Counted from the stretch's first letter, positions 53,079-60,883 are shown. The stretch: 64,000 nucleotides of DNA from Kribbella sp. VKM Ac-2568 (GCF_004345365.1 NZ_SLVF01000013.1:216084-280083); one strand, 5' to 3'. Numbers and translations are program-made. The notes: generated by a model from the sequence alone, not told the origin.

Positions 53079-53921
53079 ATGATCTTGGTTACCGGCGCGA
53101 CCGGCACCGTTGGGCGCGAGGCCATTGGCGTGCTACGAGGCAGCGGCGCCGAAGTGGCTGCGGTCACTCGCGATCCGTCCACCGCAGCGCTGCCTGACGG
53201 CGTTCACGTCGTCGGGGCGGACCCGTCCAAGCCGCAAACGCTCAGCTCCGCTCTGGACGGCGTCGAGGCCGTCTTGCTGAGCCCGCGCGCTGTTTCGGGC
53301 GCTACAGCCGAATTGCTGTCGATGGCCGCCGATCGGGGCGCCAAGCGGGTAGTTGTACTGTCCGCGGCGACCGTGGAACATCCGGTTGGTCAACGCCGCT
53401 TCGTCGAGCAGTTCGAGTTGGCGGAGGAAGCCGCCAAGGCTTCCGGGCTGGCATGGACCTTCCTGCGGTCCGCCGACTTCGCGGCCAACGCCTTGGCCTG
53501 GGCGCCCCAGATCCGCGCCACCGGCGTAGTTCGCGGCGCCTACGGTGACGCGGCAACATCGCCCATTCACCAGCGGGATATAGCGACCGTCGCCGCGGAG
53601 GCGCTACTGAACGCCGGCCACGAAGGACGTTCCTACGTTCTGACCGGACCGCAATCGCTGAATCAGTACGACAAGGTGCGCCTCATCGGTCAAGCTCTCG
53701 GCCGAGAGCTCAGCTTCGCCGAGATGCCTCCCGAGCAGGTCCGCCAGGGCATGCTCGCCCAAGGGCTTCCCGAGGAGATCCCGGATCGCTTGCTCGGCTC
53801 ACTCGCCGACTACGCACTGAAGCCGGGACCAACCACCGACAGTGTTCAACGTCTCCTGGGCCGGCCGGCGCTCTCGTTTGCCGAGTGGGCGTCCGAGAAC
53901 GCCGCAGCCTTCCGGAACTGA
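53079..53921 (+). CDS. NAD(P)H-binding protein (NmrA/atypical SDR)
   Basis: A 280-residue atypical SDR: cofactor loop ILVTGATGTVGREAIGVLRG, VEAVLLSPRAVSGATAELLS, ASGLAWTFLRSADFAANALA and a C-terminal helical part. NmrA-like proteins act as quinone reductases or redox sensors; the Tyr-Lys pair of classical SDRs is not seen. GAAGGGA site. Followed by a hemerythrin gene after 17 nt, so both respond to one promoter with dyad C. Confidence 0.85.
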   Translation: MILVTGATGTVGREAIGVLRGSGAEVAAVTRDPSTAALPDGVHVVGADPSKPQTLSSALDGVEAVLLSPRAVSGATAELLSMAADRGAKRVVVLSAATVEHPVGQRRFVEQFELAEEAAKASGLAWTFLRSADFAANALAWAPQIRATGVVRGAYGDAATSPIHQRDIATVAAEALLNAGHEGRSYVLTGPQSLNQYDKVRLIGQALGRELSFAEMPPEQVRQGMLAQGLPEEIPDRLLGSLADYALKPGPTTDSVQRLLGRPALSFAEWASENAAAFRN

Positions 53922-53938
53922 AAGGTCGTATCACACAG

Positions 53939-54577
53939 ATGTCCGCTTCGCCGCAACACCCAGTTGAAGACGCGATCGACTTCACCATCATGTACTCCAC
54001 CCACGATGCCTTCCGGCGCGATCTCGAGCGCCTCGTGACCGCCGCGCTGGCCGGCACGGCCCTCACCCCAGCGGCTCAGGCCGGCTGGGAGAACTTCAAG
54101 AACCAACTCGTCGTTCATCACACGGTCGAGGACGCCGAGCTGTGGCCACGCGTCGAGCGCGCGGTAGCCGACCGGCCTCAGGACCTCACCCTGATGAAGG
54201 AGATGGAGGACGAACACGCCCTACTCGACCCGCTCCTCCACGCAGTCGATCAAGCCATGACACGGGGGTCCAACGATCTTGCCGAACTGACTCGTCAGCT
54301 GGCCGACGGGCTTGGCAACCACATGAAACACGAGGAGGAGAGCGCGCTTCCGCTCATCCAGGAAGTACTTACACCCCACGACTGGAGCGCCTTCCGTGGC
54401 GCGATGGCTCGCCGGCAAGGCCCCAAGGGCGCAGCGATGTACGTCCCGTGGATCCTCGACGGAGCATCGTCAAGCGAGCGCGAACGCTTCCTCGATGCGA
54501 TGCCGCCGCCCATCCGGATCATCAATCGCCTGTTCTGGCAGTCCCGCTACCAGCGGCGAAAGCTCTGGGCGGCCTGA
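53939..54577 (+). CDS. Hemerythrin domain protein
   Basis: A 212-residue protein with a hemerythrin-like HHE four-helix bundle: His in FTIMYSTHDAFRRDL, NQLVVHHTVEDAELWPRV, KEMEDEHALLDPLLHAVD and GNHMKHEEESALPLIQEV supply di-iron ligands. The C-terminal ~70 residues lie outside the bundle. Such proteins sense or bind O2, NO or iron. No ribosome-binding site is clear before the ATG, so it probably depends on the upstream gene. Confidence 0.86.
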   Translation: MSASPQHPVEDAIDFTIMYSTHDAFRRDLERLVTAALAGTALTPAAQAGWENFKNQLVVHHTVEDAELWPRVERAVADRPQDLTLMKEMEDEHALLDPLLHAVDQAMTRGSNDLAELTRQLADGLGNHMKHEEESALPLIQEVLTPHDWSAFRGAMARRQGPKGAAMYVPWILDGASSSERERFLDAMPPPIRIINRLFWQSRYQRRKLWAA

Positions 54578-54885
54578 TGCGACTCTAGAATTCGCAGGTC
54601 CAACCAAAGATGTCAGCGGTGGTCGGCAATATGGTCACCTGGCCACCGTGCGACTGCCCGGCAATCTCGGCCCGATAGCCAACCTGGCAGGGCCGGACAT
54701 CCTGCCTTCGTGCATCGCGAGCGACCTGAGCCTGTTTCATGGCCTCTCCCATTCCGCTCGGGTTCACGAGTCCCGCTCCCTCGGCCGCCGACGATGTGGC
54801 AGATGATGCGCGGCGACGCCGTCACACGAGACTAGGGATAAGCCCGGATCCGTGGATGGCGAGCTGATCCGTCGGCGGGTCTGTC

Positions 54886-54910
54886 ATATTACACGTAAAC
54901 CGTACTATCT
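54886..54910. promoter_or_regulatory. Weak AT-rich dyad D (one good half-site)
   Basis: The right half CGTACTATCT fits the AGATARTATR family; the left half (ATATTACACG) is poor. It sits in the 434-bp gap 54578-55011, which has no recognised gene; a 60-codon minus-strand frame at 54585-54767 is doubtful. Confidence 0.35.
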
Positions 54911-55011
54911 GAGGTCAAGGCGAGGCAGAGAGGCCTTCCAGACAGCGGGTTCGACCGCCTTGGTCAAGTGGTCGAGACCGCGCAGTCAGCGCACCAGAAG
55001 CCGATGATCGG

Positions 55012-55698
55012 TCAGTGGGGCAGGCCGGTGAGGTCGGCCATCAAGCTCATGTGGTGGTCGAAGTACTCGGTGCGGGCCTCGATCATGTCGTCGAGGCGGC
55101 CGAAGACCTCGAAGTTGAGTACGCCGAACAGATGCGTCCACGCGACCAGGACGCGGTCGAGACGCTCCTCCATCACGTCGCCCGGACGCTGCTCGATCAG
55201 GCGGCGGAGGTCCGCGCGGAGGGGGGCGCTGATCGGGGAGGCCTTGACTGGCCGGAGGCGGTCCGCGCCGTCGATGACGATGTCGATGAGCAGGAGAATC
55301 ACCCTGGCGGCCGGTTTGACGGTGTCCGGTGGGGCTGCGTAGCCGGGGACCGGGGCGCCATAGATGAGGCCGTACTCGGCTGGGTTGGCGATCGCCCAGG
55401 TGCGTACGGCGCGGCAGACGGCGAGCCAGCGGCCGCGGAGATCGTCGCGCGGTACAGCGGAATCCGCCTCGGTCGCGGCCGCGGCCACGGCGTCATACGC
55501 GTCGATGATGAGGGCGGTGAGCAGGGCGTCGCGGCTCGGGAAGTAGCGGTAGAGGGCCGAGGCGACGATGTCCATGTCCCGGGCGACGGCGCGCAGGGAC
55601 AGGTTCGCGCCGTCCGTGGCGAGGTGCCGGCGAGCGACAGCCTTGATCTCCTGGCTCATCTCCGAGCGGACCCGGGCGCGCAGTGACGGTGCGGACAT
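55012..55698 (-). CDS. TetR family transcriptional regulator
   Basis: A 228-residue TetR protein: HTH in LSLRAVARDMDIVASALYRY, FPSRDALLTALIIDAYDAVA, then a TetR_C-like helical domain (RAVRTWAIANPAEYGLIYGA). It is divergent from an epimerase-like gene, and palindromes with CGAGAACA arms lie between them, so it very likely represses that gene and itself. Confidence 0.87.
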   Translation of the reverse strand: MSAPSLRARVRSEMSQEIKAVARRHLATDGANLSLRAVARDMDIVASALYRYFPSRDALLTALIIDAYDAVAAAATEADSAVPRDDLRGRWLAVCRAVRTWAIANPAEYGLIYGAPVPGYAAPPDTVKPAARVILLLIDIVIDGADRLRPVKASPISAPLRADLRRLIEQRPGDVMEERLDRVLVAWTHLFGVLNFEVFGRLDDMIEARTEYFDHHMSLMADLTGLPH

Positions 55699-55738
55699 TT
55701 CCTCAGTCTGTCACAGACTCGAGAACACAGGTACGTGG

Positions 55739-55755
55739 CGAGAACAGTGTTCTTG
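55739..55755. promoter_or_regulatory. TetR operator copy 1 (CGAGAACA arms)
   Basis: CGAGAACAGTGTTCTTG, a palindrome with one mismatch, 41 bp before the TetR start. A lone half-site CGAGAACAC lies at 55720-55728. Confidence 0.6.
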
Positions 55756-55791
55756 ACCGCTGATCCGCGCGGTGCGTACAGTGAACCTATT

Positions 55792-55808
55792 CGAGAACAC
55801 TGTTCTCG
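55792..55808. promoter_or_regulatory. TetR operator copy 2 (perfect palindrome)
   Basis: CGAGAACACTGTTCTCG has perfect 8-bp arms around a single base and lies 28-44 bp before the epimerase start. Together with copy 1 it explains divergent repression. Confidence 0.68.
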
Positions 55809-55835
55809 CCGAACCTGAAAGAGGAGTCACCCGCC

Positions 55836-56873
55836 ATGTCCCTCCACGTCATCGTCGGAGCCGGCCCAGTCGGCTCGGCCACCGCGCGGCTACTCGCCGC
55901 CCACGGCGAACAGGTCCGCCTGATCACCCGCAGCGGCAGCGGCCCCCAGCCGGGCGTCGGCGGATCCGGGCCGGGCGAGGGTGGATCCGGGCCGGGCGAC
56001 GGTGGATCCGGGCCGGGCGACGGTGGCTTCGCGCGGGTTGGCAGGGAGGCTGGGGTCGGGGGGATCGAGTGTGTTGCTGCGGATGCCAGCGACGCCGAGG
56101 TGTTGTCTCGACACGCCGAGGGGGCGGTGGCGCTCTACTTGTGTGCGGGGCCGGCCTATCACCGGTGGCCTACTGATTGGCCTCCCCTGGGAGCGGCGTT
56201 GGTGCGGACGGCTGAGGTGAGCCGAGCCGTGCTGGTGACTACCGCGAACCTCTACGGCTATGGCGGGGTCGATGGGCCGATGACGGAGGAGACCCCCTTG
56301 CGGCCCAACTCGGTCAAGGGTCAGGTTCGGGCCAAGCTGTGGGCGGACGCGCTGGCGGCCCATGAGGCGGGGCGGATTCGGACTGCGGAGGTGCGCGGGT
56401 CGGATTATCTGGGTGCGCGGACGGTCTCGCCGTTCAGTGTCATGGTGTTGCCAAAGGTGCTGACTGGCGAACGGGGTTCGATGCCGGCCGACTTGGATGC
56501 GCCGCACAGTTGGACGTACGTCGGTGATGTCGCGCGGACACTGATCGCGGTTGCCGCCGATGAGAGCACGTGGGGTCGGCCATGGCACGTGCCCACCCCC
56601 GAGCCGATGTCCGTGCGCGCGCTCGCCACACGAGCCGCCGAGCTTGCCGGAGCGCCGGCCGCGCGCGTCAGCAAGATGCCGGCGTTCGCCTTGCGCCTCG
56701 CCGGTCTGTTCAACCGGGACGCGCGCGAGATGATCGAGACGCAGTACCAGCGGCAGCGCCCTTTCGTCCTCGACTCCACCGCCGCAACCGTTGCCCTCGG
56801 CATCGAACCAACCTCCACCGACGTGGCCCTCCGTGAGACCATCGACGGCATCCGCACCCAGAGCTCTACCTGA
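55836..56873 (+). CDS. NAD-dependent epimerase/dehydratase family protein
   Basis: A 345-residue extended SDR: nucleotide loop HVIVGAGPVGSATARLLAAH, VLVTTANLYGYGGVDGPMTE and EVRGSDYLGARTVSPFSVMV. Substrate unknown; the usual YxxxK is not clear. Residues ~43-63 are three copies of a Gly/Ser/Pro heptad (GSGPGDG-type) encoded by a 21-bp tandem repeat, inserted just after the first beta-strand pair. The gene is otherwise intact. Codon bias at third positions is weaker in the 3' half of the gene. Confidence 0.83.
   Translation: MSLHVIVGAGPVGSATARLLAAHGEQVRLITRSGSGPQPGVGGSGPGEGGSGPGDGGSGPGDGGFARVGREAGVGGIECVAADASDAEVLSRHAEGAVALYLCAGPAYHRWPTDWPPLGAALVRTAEVSRAVLVTTANLYGYGGVDGPMTEETPLRPNSVKGQVRAKLWADALAAHEAGRIRTAEVRGSDYLGARTVSPFSVMVLPKVLTGERGSMPADLDAPHSWTYVGDVARTLIAVAADESTWGRPWHVPTPEPMSVRALATRAAELAGAPAARVSKMPAFALRLAGLFNRDAREMIETQYQRQRPFVLDSTAATVALGIEPTSTDVALRETIDGIRTQSST
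55962..56024 (+). repeat. 21-bp tandem repeat (3 copies) inside the epimerase gene
   Basis: The unit begins GGATCCGGGCCGGGCGA and is repeated three times head to tail at 55962, 55983 and 56004, with one base differing in the first copy. A multiple of three, it keeps the frame, so copy number could vary without inactivating the gene. Confidence 0.85.
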
Positions 56874-56884
56874 AGCCGGGCCGC

Positions 56885-57260
56885 GCACCAGAAGGTCGGG
56901 CTGGCCGTTGACCGTGCCTTCTCGGGTACCCGGCCGGCCGATCTCGAGGAAGGCGTGCGCAAGATGAACGCGACGCGCTCGGCCGGGGTCATCGAGTCGA
57001 GCAGTAGAGAATGAAGGCATACTGATCGACTCGTCGAGGCTGACTCGGTCGGCCTGGTTAGCCGTGCTGCCGCCCGACCGCCCGCTGATCCATTCGGAGC
57101 CATCGGGCAGCGGCTCCGGAAGTCAGTCGCCCACGTAACGCTCCCATCGAGCCTGGCCGAGCCGAGCAGGTCCAGGCAGATGCGGCTGGCGACCCTCGTC
57201 AGCCAGGCGCCAGAAGACTTGATCGCCTCCTGCTGTCGTGAGGTCGCAGTTGCCCTCACC
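56885..57260 (-). pseudogene. SigJ-like ECF sigma factor, decayed
   Basis: Pieces of a SigJ-type sigma factor lie in several minus-strand frames: GAWLTRVASRICLDLL (~57200), ERYVGD-stop-LPEPLPDGSEWISG (~57100), where a Trp codon has become TGA, SMTPAERVAFIL (~57000), and the C-terminal domain trace TVNGQPDLLVRG (~56900). At least one nonsense and three frameshifts or deletions. Former role: regulation of stress genes. Confidence 0.62.
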
Positions 57261-57844
57261 AGTACGACCACGCAGCGCATCAAACTGCCAGGTCCAGGGC
57301 TGGCCAAGTCACATTCCGACGGGCTGCCTCGTCGTACCAGTGAGATCAACACACCAGCCCGGCACCATGGCGTGCGGCAGCGCCATCGAAGGAAGTGAAC
57401 CCGATGCACCAGGTCCTGATTCGACCGAGGCCGATTCGAACGGTCCGGCGCAGACGCCCGAGCGCCCTCGACCTTCGCACGCCGTCAGGTCGGCTCCTGC
57501 CGTTCTGATTTCCCCTCGACAAGCACACGACCACGAAGCTCCGATTGCACATCCATCACGCCTTCACCGGTGGCTGGTGCGCCGACTTCGACGACGACAA
57601 CGACCGCCAACCTGACGATCCTCACTGGTGCGTCGACCATTGGCCCACCGTGCAGGATGCGATCCCCGCAGGGTGCCACCAACTAGCCAAACTCTCCGCC
57701 ATCCTCCAGTCCACCCAGCCGCTGGCGCGCATGAGCGGTCTTGAACCATGCCCACCGAACTGGCCCTTTCAATTACGGAGGCCTAGCGGTACTGCGGTGT
57801 TGAATACTTGATGCGCGCCGAGTGATGCCGCCAACGCCCGAATC
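57261..57844. other. Gap with no convincing gene
   Basis: An 88-codon plus-strand frame at 57545-57811 (WCADFDDDNDRQPDDPHWCV) has irregular codon use, no ribosome-binding site and no recognised motif. The rest shows no motif; the region lies between two decayed genes. Confidence 0.4.
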
Positions 57845-57979
57845 GAAGACTGCGGTTGCGTCTGGATCGTTCTGGGTGGCCGGGAAGACGCTGAGCGGGG
57901 TGATCTCGGGCAGCTCACCCGACGCGCTCGCTTCGGCGTGCAGAATGCGGTGCATCGCGGCGAGCACACGGTCTCGCAC
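57845..57979 (-). pseudogene. M20-type amidohydrolase fragment
   Basis: About 43 codons from GTG 57979 match a segment of M20/amidohydrolase enzymes (RDRVLAAMHRILHAEASASG, then PEITPLSVFPATQNDPDATA). No metal-binding motifs remain. The rest of the gene is absent on both sides. Confidence 0.55.
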
Positions 57980-58051
57980 GGCAGGTCAACCCATGCTCGT
58001 GAGGGTTCACACCGGAACCGCCTTTCACGACAGCGCCACCGCTCGGTTCGG

Positions 58052-58408
58052 TCAGGGGGCTCTAAGTGCGGTGGTGTCGAATGCGACCAGGGAGTCCACG
58101 ACAACTCCGTCGCGGATCGTCATCCGGTCGATGCCTTCCCACTCGACCGGCTCGTCGTTGACGGTGGCGAATCCGCGCCAGCTGATGAAGAGGGTCTCGC
58201 CTTCTTGGGCGTGACCGGTCACTTCGAGGCGGAGATCGGGGAATCGTGCGATTGTTCCGGCGACCCGTGCGGCCCAGGCGTCCGCACCGGTGATCGGCTC
58301 TGCCTGCCCGGGCCATCGGAGCACGATGTCGGGGTGGGTCAGCTCGCCGACTGCTTCTGGGGTCGGTTGCGACCAGAAGCTCGCCCAGCGGTTCACGAAA
58401 TCAGGCAT
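58052..58408 (-). CDS. NTF2-like (SnoaL-type) protein
   Basis: A 118-residue cone-fold protein: FVNRWASFWSQPTPEAVGEL, WAARVAGTIARFPDLRLEVT, TVNDEPVEWEGIDRMTIRDG. NTF2-like enzymes include polyketide cyclases and isomerases; many are small-molecule binders. AAGGAGA site. It is divergent from a TetR regulator with a perfect inverted repeat between them, so it is probably repressed by that regulator. Confidence 0.84.
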   Translation of the reverse strand: MPDFVNRWASFWSQPTPEAVGELTHPDIVLRWPGQAEPITGADAWAARVAGTIARFPDLRLEVTGHAQEGETLFISWRGFATVNDEPVEWEGIDRMTIRDGVVVDSLVAFDTTALRAP

Positions 58409-58456
58409 CAGATCTCCTTGGTTGTCGCGCCACTCGGGGAGGCGCCTGTCGGCAAT

Positions 58457-58503
58457 TTAGCAACCGATCGATCGGTTTGTAAAGGCGATCGATCGGTTGC
58501 TAA
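58457..58503. promoter_or_regulatory. Perfect 18-bp inverted repeat, TetR operator
   Basis: TTAGCAACCGATCGATCG (58457-58474) and its exact complement CGATCGATCGGTTGCTAA (58486-58503) are separated by 11 nt. Inside, AACCGATCGATCGGTT is itself a perfect 16-bp palindrome. The right arm overlaps the -10 TAAGCT of the TetR gene, which would give autorepression. Confidence 0.72.
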
Positions 58504-58512
58504 GCTGTGGCC

Positions 58513-59184
58513 ATGAGTCCTCGACGATCAGCCATCGATGCGCAGGCGACCCGCTCGAAGATCATCGAGGCGGCTGTTGCGATGGCGTCGAAGGAGGGGT
58601 TGGAGGGCGTCACCATCGGCCGTCTGGCTCTCGAGTTGAAGATGAGCAAGGCCGGCATCCTCGGTCATTTCGGCACGAAGGAGTCGTTGCAGCTGGCCAC
58701 GTTCGACGCGGCGGTGGAGTCGATGCGTCATCAGGTGCCGGACAAAGTTGGAGCTCTTCCCGCTGGTCGGGATCGGCTGTTGCGGTTGTGTGACGCCTGG
58801 ATCTCGTATCTCGAAGCGCAACAGGCGGCGGCGGGCGGTTGTCTGTTGATCGCTGCTGCCGCTGAGTTCGAGGGACGACCGGGCGCCGTGCGTACGGCGG
58901 TGCTGTCCGCGTCGAATGGTTGGCACGCCCTGCTCACCGGGGAGATCCAGGCCGCCATCGAGACCGGGGAGCTGCCGGCAGACACCGACGTGACTCAGCT
59001 CGTCTTCGAGCTCAACGGCGTGGCCCTCAGCGCCAACCAGGCAATCCAGTTGCACCGCGACCGGGCAGCCGGCGAGCGCGCCCGCCGCGCCGTCCACAAG
59101 ATCATCCCTGACTCCGAAGAGACAGGCGCCAGGCCGACCCGGACGCCTACGCGTCGTAGCCGGGCGCAGGTGCGCGGGCGGTAG
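58513..59184 (+). CDS. TetR family transcriptional regulator
   Basis: A 223-residue TetR protein: ATRSKIIEAAVAMASKEGLE, VTIGRLALELKMSKAGILGH, FGTKESLQLATFDAAVE, and a C-terminal domain resembling TetR_C_6 (GGCLLIAAAAEFEGRPGAV). The ATG at 58513 lies 6 nt after a -10-like TAAGCT, consistent with a leaderless mRNA. Its likely targets are itself and the divergent NTF2-like gene. The C-terminus has an Arg/Thr-rich tail. Confidence 0.87.
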   Translation: MSPRRSAIDAQATRSKIIEAAVAMASKEGLEGVTIGRLALELKMSKAGILGHFGTKESLQLATFDAAVESMRHQVPDKVGALPAGRDRLLRLCDAWISYLEAQQAAAGGCLLIAAAAEFEGRPGAVRTAVLSASNGWHALLTGEIQAAIETGELPADTDVTQLVFELNGVALSANQAIQLHRDRAAGERARRAVHKIIPDSEETGARPTRTPTRRSRAQVRGR

Positions 59185-59269
59185 CGCTGCCGCACCGATG
59201 TGTCCACGCCCAGCTCAGCGAGGTACTCAGTGGTCGCGGGGTCTACGCCGAGATGGGGCAGCAGGTCGT

Positions 59270-59410
59270 TCAGTTTCCGTAGGTCTCGATCGGAAGGCTC
59301 ACGCAGTATCCGCCTGGTCTGCCACCGACCGCCGCCACCAGAGCCATACGAGCCATCACCAACCGAGGAAACACTTGGAACTCGGCGGTAACGCCGTACT
59401 CATCGGGCAT
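59270..59410 (-). CDS. Small ORF behind Zur-like boxes, possibly truncated by frameshift
   Basis: A 46-residue frame (MPDEYGVTAEFQVFPRLVMA, ending PIETYGN). One base change in frame near 59275 would extend it with RKLNDLLPHLGVDPATTEYL, protein-like sequence that runs on towards 59190. I do not recognise the family. Two Zur-like repeats lie 14-50 bp before its start. It may be a frameshifted gene. Confidence 0.4.
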   Translation of the reverse strand: MPDEYGVTAEFQVFPRLVMARMALVAAVGGRPGGYCVSLPIETYGN

Positions 59411-59423
59411 GGCCACGTCCTTA

Positions 59424-59457
59424 TTGCAAATGATTGTCGCTTTCGCAATGATTGTCG
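59424..59457. promoter_or_regulatory. Two Zur-like boxes (tandem)
   Basis: TTGCAAATGATTGTCG (59424-59439) and TTCGCAATGATTGTCG (59442-59457) are direct repeats 18 bp apart. Both carry the ATGAT core and flanks of actinobacterial Zur/Fur operators (near TGAAAATGATTTTCA). A histidine-rich gene lies just upstream. Confidence 0.5.
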
Positions 59458-59463
59458 CCGCTG

Positions 59464-59715
59464 TCAGTGTTCGTGGACGTGGTCGCCGTGCTGGTAGTGC
59501 CGATGCCCATCGTGCAAATGATCGACGTGGTCTTCGTGCTCGACCGTCTCGCACCCGTCCCCCTCGGTGTGCGCATCGCCGTGATTCGCGTGCATCTTGC
59601 TTTCCGGATGCTGTTCGCCGTTGTGGACATGGTCCAAATGGTCGCCGTGGGACACCGTCTCGCACCCGTCGTCGGGCAAGTGCTCGTGGTCGAGCCGCTC
59701 GCTGTGCGTGCTCAT
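59464..59715 (-). CDS. Histidine-rich metal-binding protein
   Basis: An 83-residue soluble protein, with many His among Asp/Glu (HGDHLDHVHNGEQHPESKMH, EHEDHVDHLHDGHRHYQHGD) and two CETV segments. Small proteins of this type are widespread in actinobacteria, sometimes labelled zinc transporter permease, and probably buffer Zn2+ or Ni2+ in the cytoplasm. AAGGAGG lies 4 nt before the ATG. Zur-like boxes are just downstream of it. Confidence 0.78.
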   Translation of the reverse strand: MSTHSERLDHEHLPDDGCETVSHGDHLDHVHNGEQHPESKMHANHGDAHTEGDGCETVEHEDHVDHLHDGHRHYQHGDHVHEH

Positions 59716-59954
59716 GGAGCCTCCTTCAGGTCGCGTCCCTTCCACCTTCTCCCCGTGCCCTGACTACGACAAGGGCCGCGGCGGATCAGCGCGGCAGACG
59801 GGGGTTTGTCACAGGGCAGGGGTCATCAGCGCCAGCACCGCTGCCATCCCGGCACACGACACCTGTGGCAGCCGCACAGGACGCGGTGGCCCGGTGCCTG
59901 CACCACTCGGACCAGCCACCAAACAGCCGCCAGGATCAGCAGACCTGCCACTAC
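59716..59954. other. Gap between His-rich gene and IS3 remnant
   Basis: It holds the upstream sequence of the histidine-rich gene and then DNA without a recognisable gene. No Zur-like box was seen on this side. Confidence 0.3.
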
Positions 59955-60300
59955 CACGCCTGGCTGACCCCCAGCGCGCGGCACACGACCGCGTGCGGCA
60001 CTGTCCCTGTGGGCAGCGATGAACCCGGCGACGGCTACCGGCCCATCGCATCCCCGACCCAGAGGGCCACCGAGCGCTTGAGCCCTCCGCTCCATCGCGA
60101 CTTCCGCGTTCTCCAGCCGCAACCTGGCCCGCTCGGCCCGCTCGTCCTCACTCAGCCGCCCATCACCACCGTGGGCCCGCCGGTCCCTGGCCACCCAGTT
60201 CGCCAACGTGCCCGAGTTGACGCCCAACTCCCTGGCCACCAGCGCGATCGGCTTACCGGTCTCCCGAACAATCCGGACCGCCCTGGCGCGGAACCAGCCG
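59955..60300 (-). pseudogene. IS3-family transposase remnant (OrfA into OrfB)
   Basis: Minus-strand frames give the OrfA HTH (RAVRIVRETGKPIALVAREL, GVNSGTLANWVARDRRAHGG) and leucine-zipper start, then an OrfB start (PHAVVCRALGVSQAW) in another frame with a stop after it. The first few OrfA codons are replaced by amylase sequence. No terminal inverted repeat is recognisable. Confidence 0.68.
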
Positions 60301-60575
60301 GACGCGTCGACAGCGTACGTCGGGCCCGTGCAGTGGCCGGCTGACTAGTCGCCGTGGAAGACGTCGCAGTAGACCCCGGCCTGAAGGTCGGTGTGGAAAC
60401 TGCGGCCGGTGAATGCCGAGCTCTCGTGTCGGCCGTCTTCCCGCCACTCGTGGACGGCGGGCCTTCGTCGTTCGAGCTGTACTCGTAGCTCGACATCACC
60501 TTCGGCGTCCCGTACGTCCAGGCCGGCATGAACCCGTTCGCCATCGCGTAACGGCCGTTGTCGCAGAACGTCAGT
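60301..60575 (-). pseudogene. Alpha-amylase C-terminal fragments fused by deletion
   Basis: TFCDNGRYAMANGFMPAWTY and TPKVMSSYEYSSNDEG match the end of the alpha-amylase catalytic domain. A frame change then leads to GRSFHTDLQAGVYCDVFHGD, a TAG, and HCTGPTYAVDASG, which match the C-terminal beta domain. The ~100 residues between these parts are deleted, and the end runs directly into the IS3 remnant. Confidence 0.65.
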
Positions 60576-60673
60576 ACGCCGCTCCCCCGCTGGGCGTCGT
60601 GGTTGTCCGGCGTTCGACCGCGGACGTTCGCAGGGCCCAGCGGCGTAGTTGGCGGTCGCGGACGTTTCGACGC

Positions 60674-60883
60674 TTAGCCATTTAGCCAGTCGGGGCGGGC
60701 GAGGTCACCGTCGTCGAGCCACGCGGTGCCGGCCTTGTCTCGGTGTGGGCCCTGGTGGTAGCCGAGGATGCACGGATAGTCGGTGTGTGGGTTGCGGCCG
60801 TCGCAATCCAGTTCTTGTGCTGAGCGCAGCACCGGCCACTCGCGCGCCCGCCGCCCAATCAGATCCACTTCCCCGTCCTCCAA
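60674..60883 (-). CDS. Small conserved protein (69 aa)
   Basis: A 69-residue soluble protein with CDGRNPHTDYPCILGYHQGP and HRDKAGTAWLDDGDL. Short proteins with such Cys/His spacing (C-x10-C-x4-H-x3-H) followed by WLDD occur widely in actinobacteria and may bind zinc. It lies 152 bp downstream of the XRE gene on the same strand and has its own TTGCA repeat operator upstream. Confidence 0.58.
   Translation of the reverse strand: MEDGEVDLIGRRAREWPVLRSAQELDCDGRNPHTDYPCILGYHQGPHRDKAGTAWLDDGDLARPDWLNG

Noticed and set aside
54585..54767. 60-codon minus-strand frame
   Set aside because: Weak codon bias, no ribosome-binding site and no motif; could not be separated from chance.
57545..57811. 88-codon plus-strand frame with acidic stretch
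   Set aside because: Irregular codon use and lying in a decay zone; no support beyond being open.
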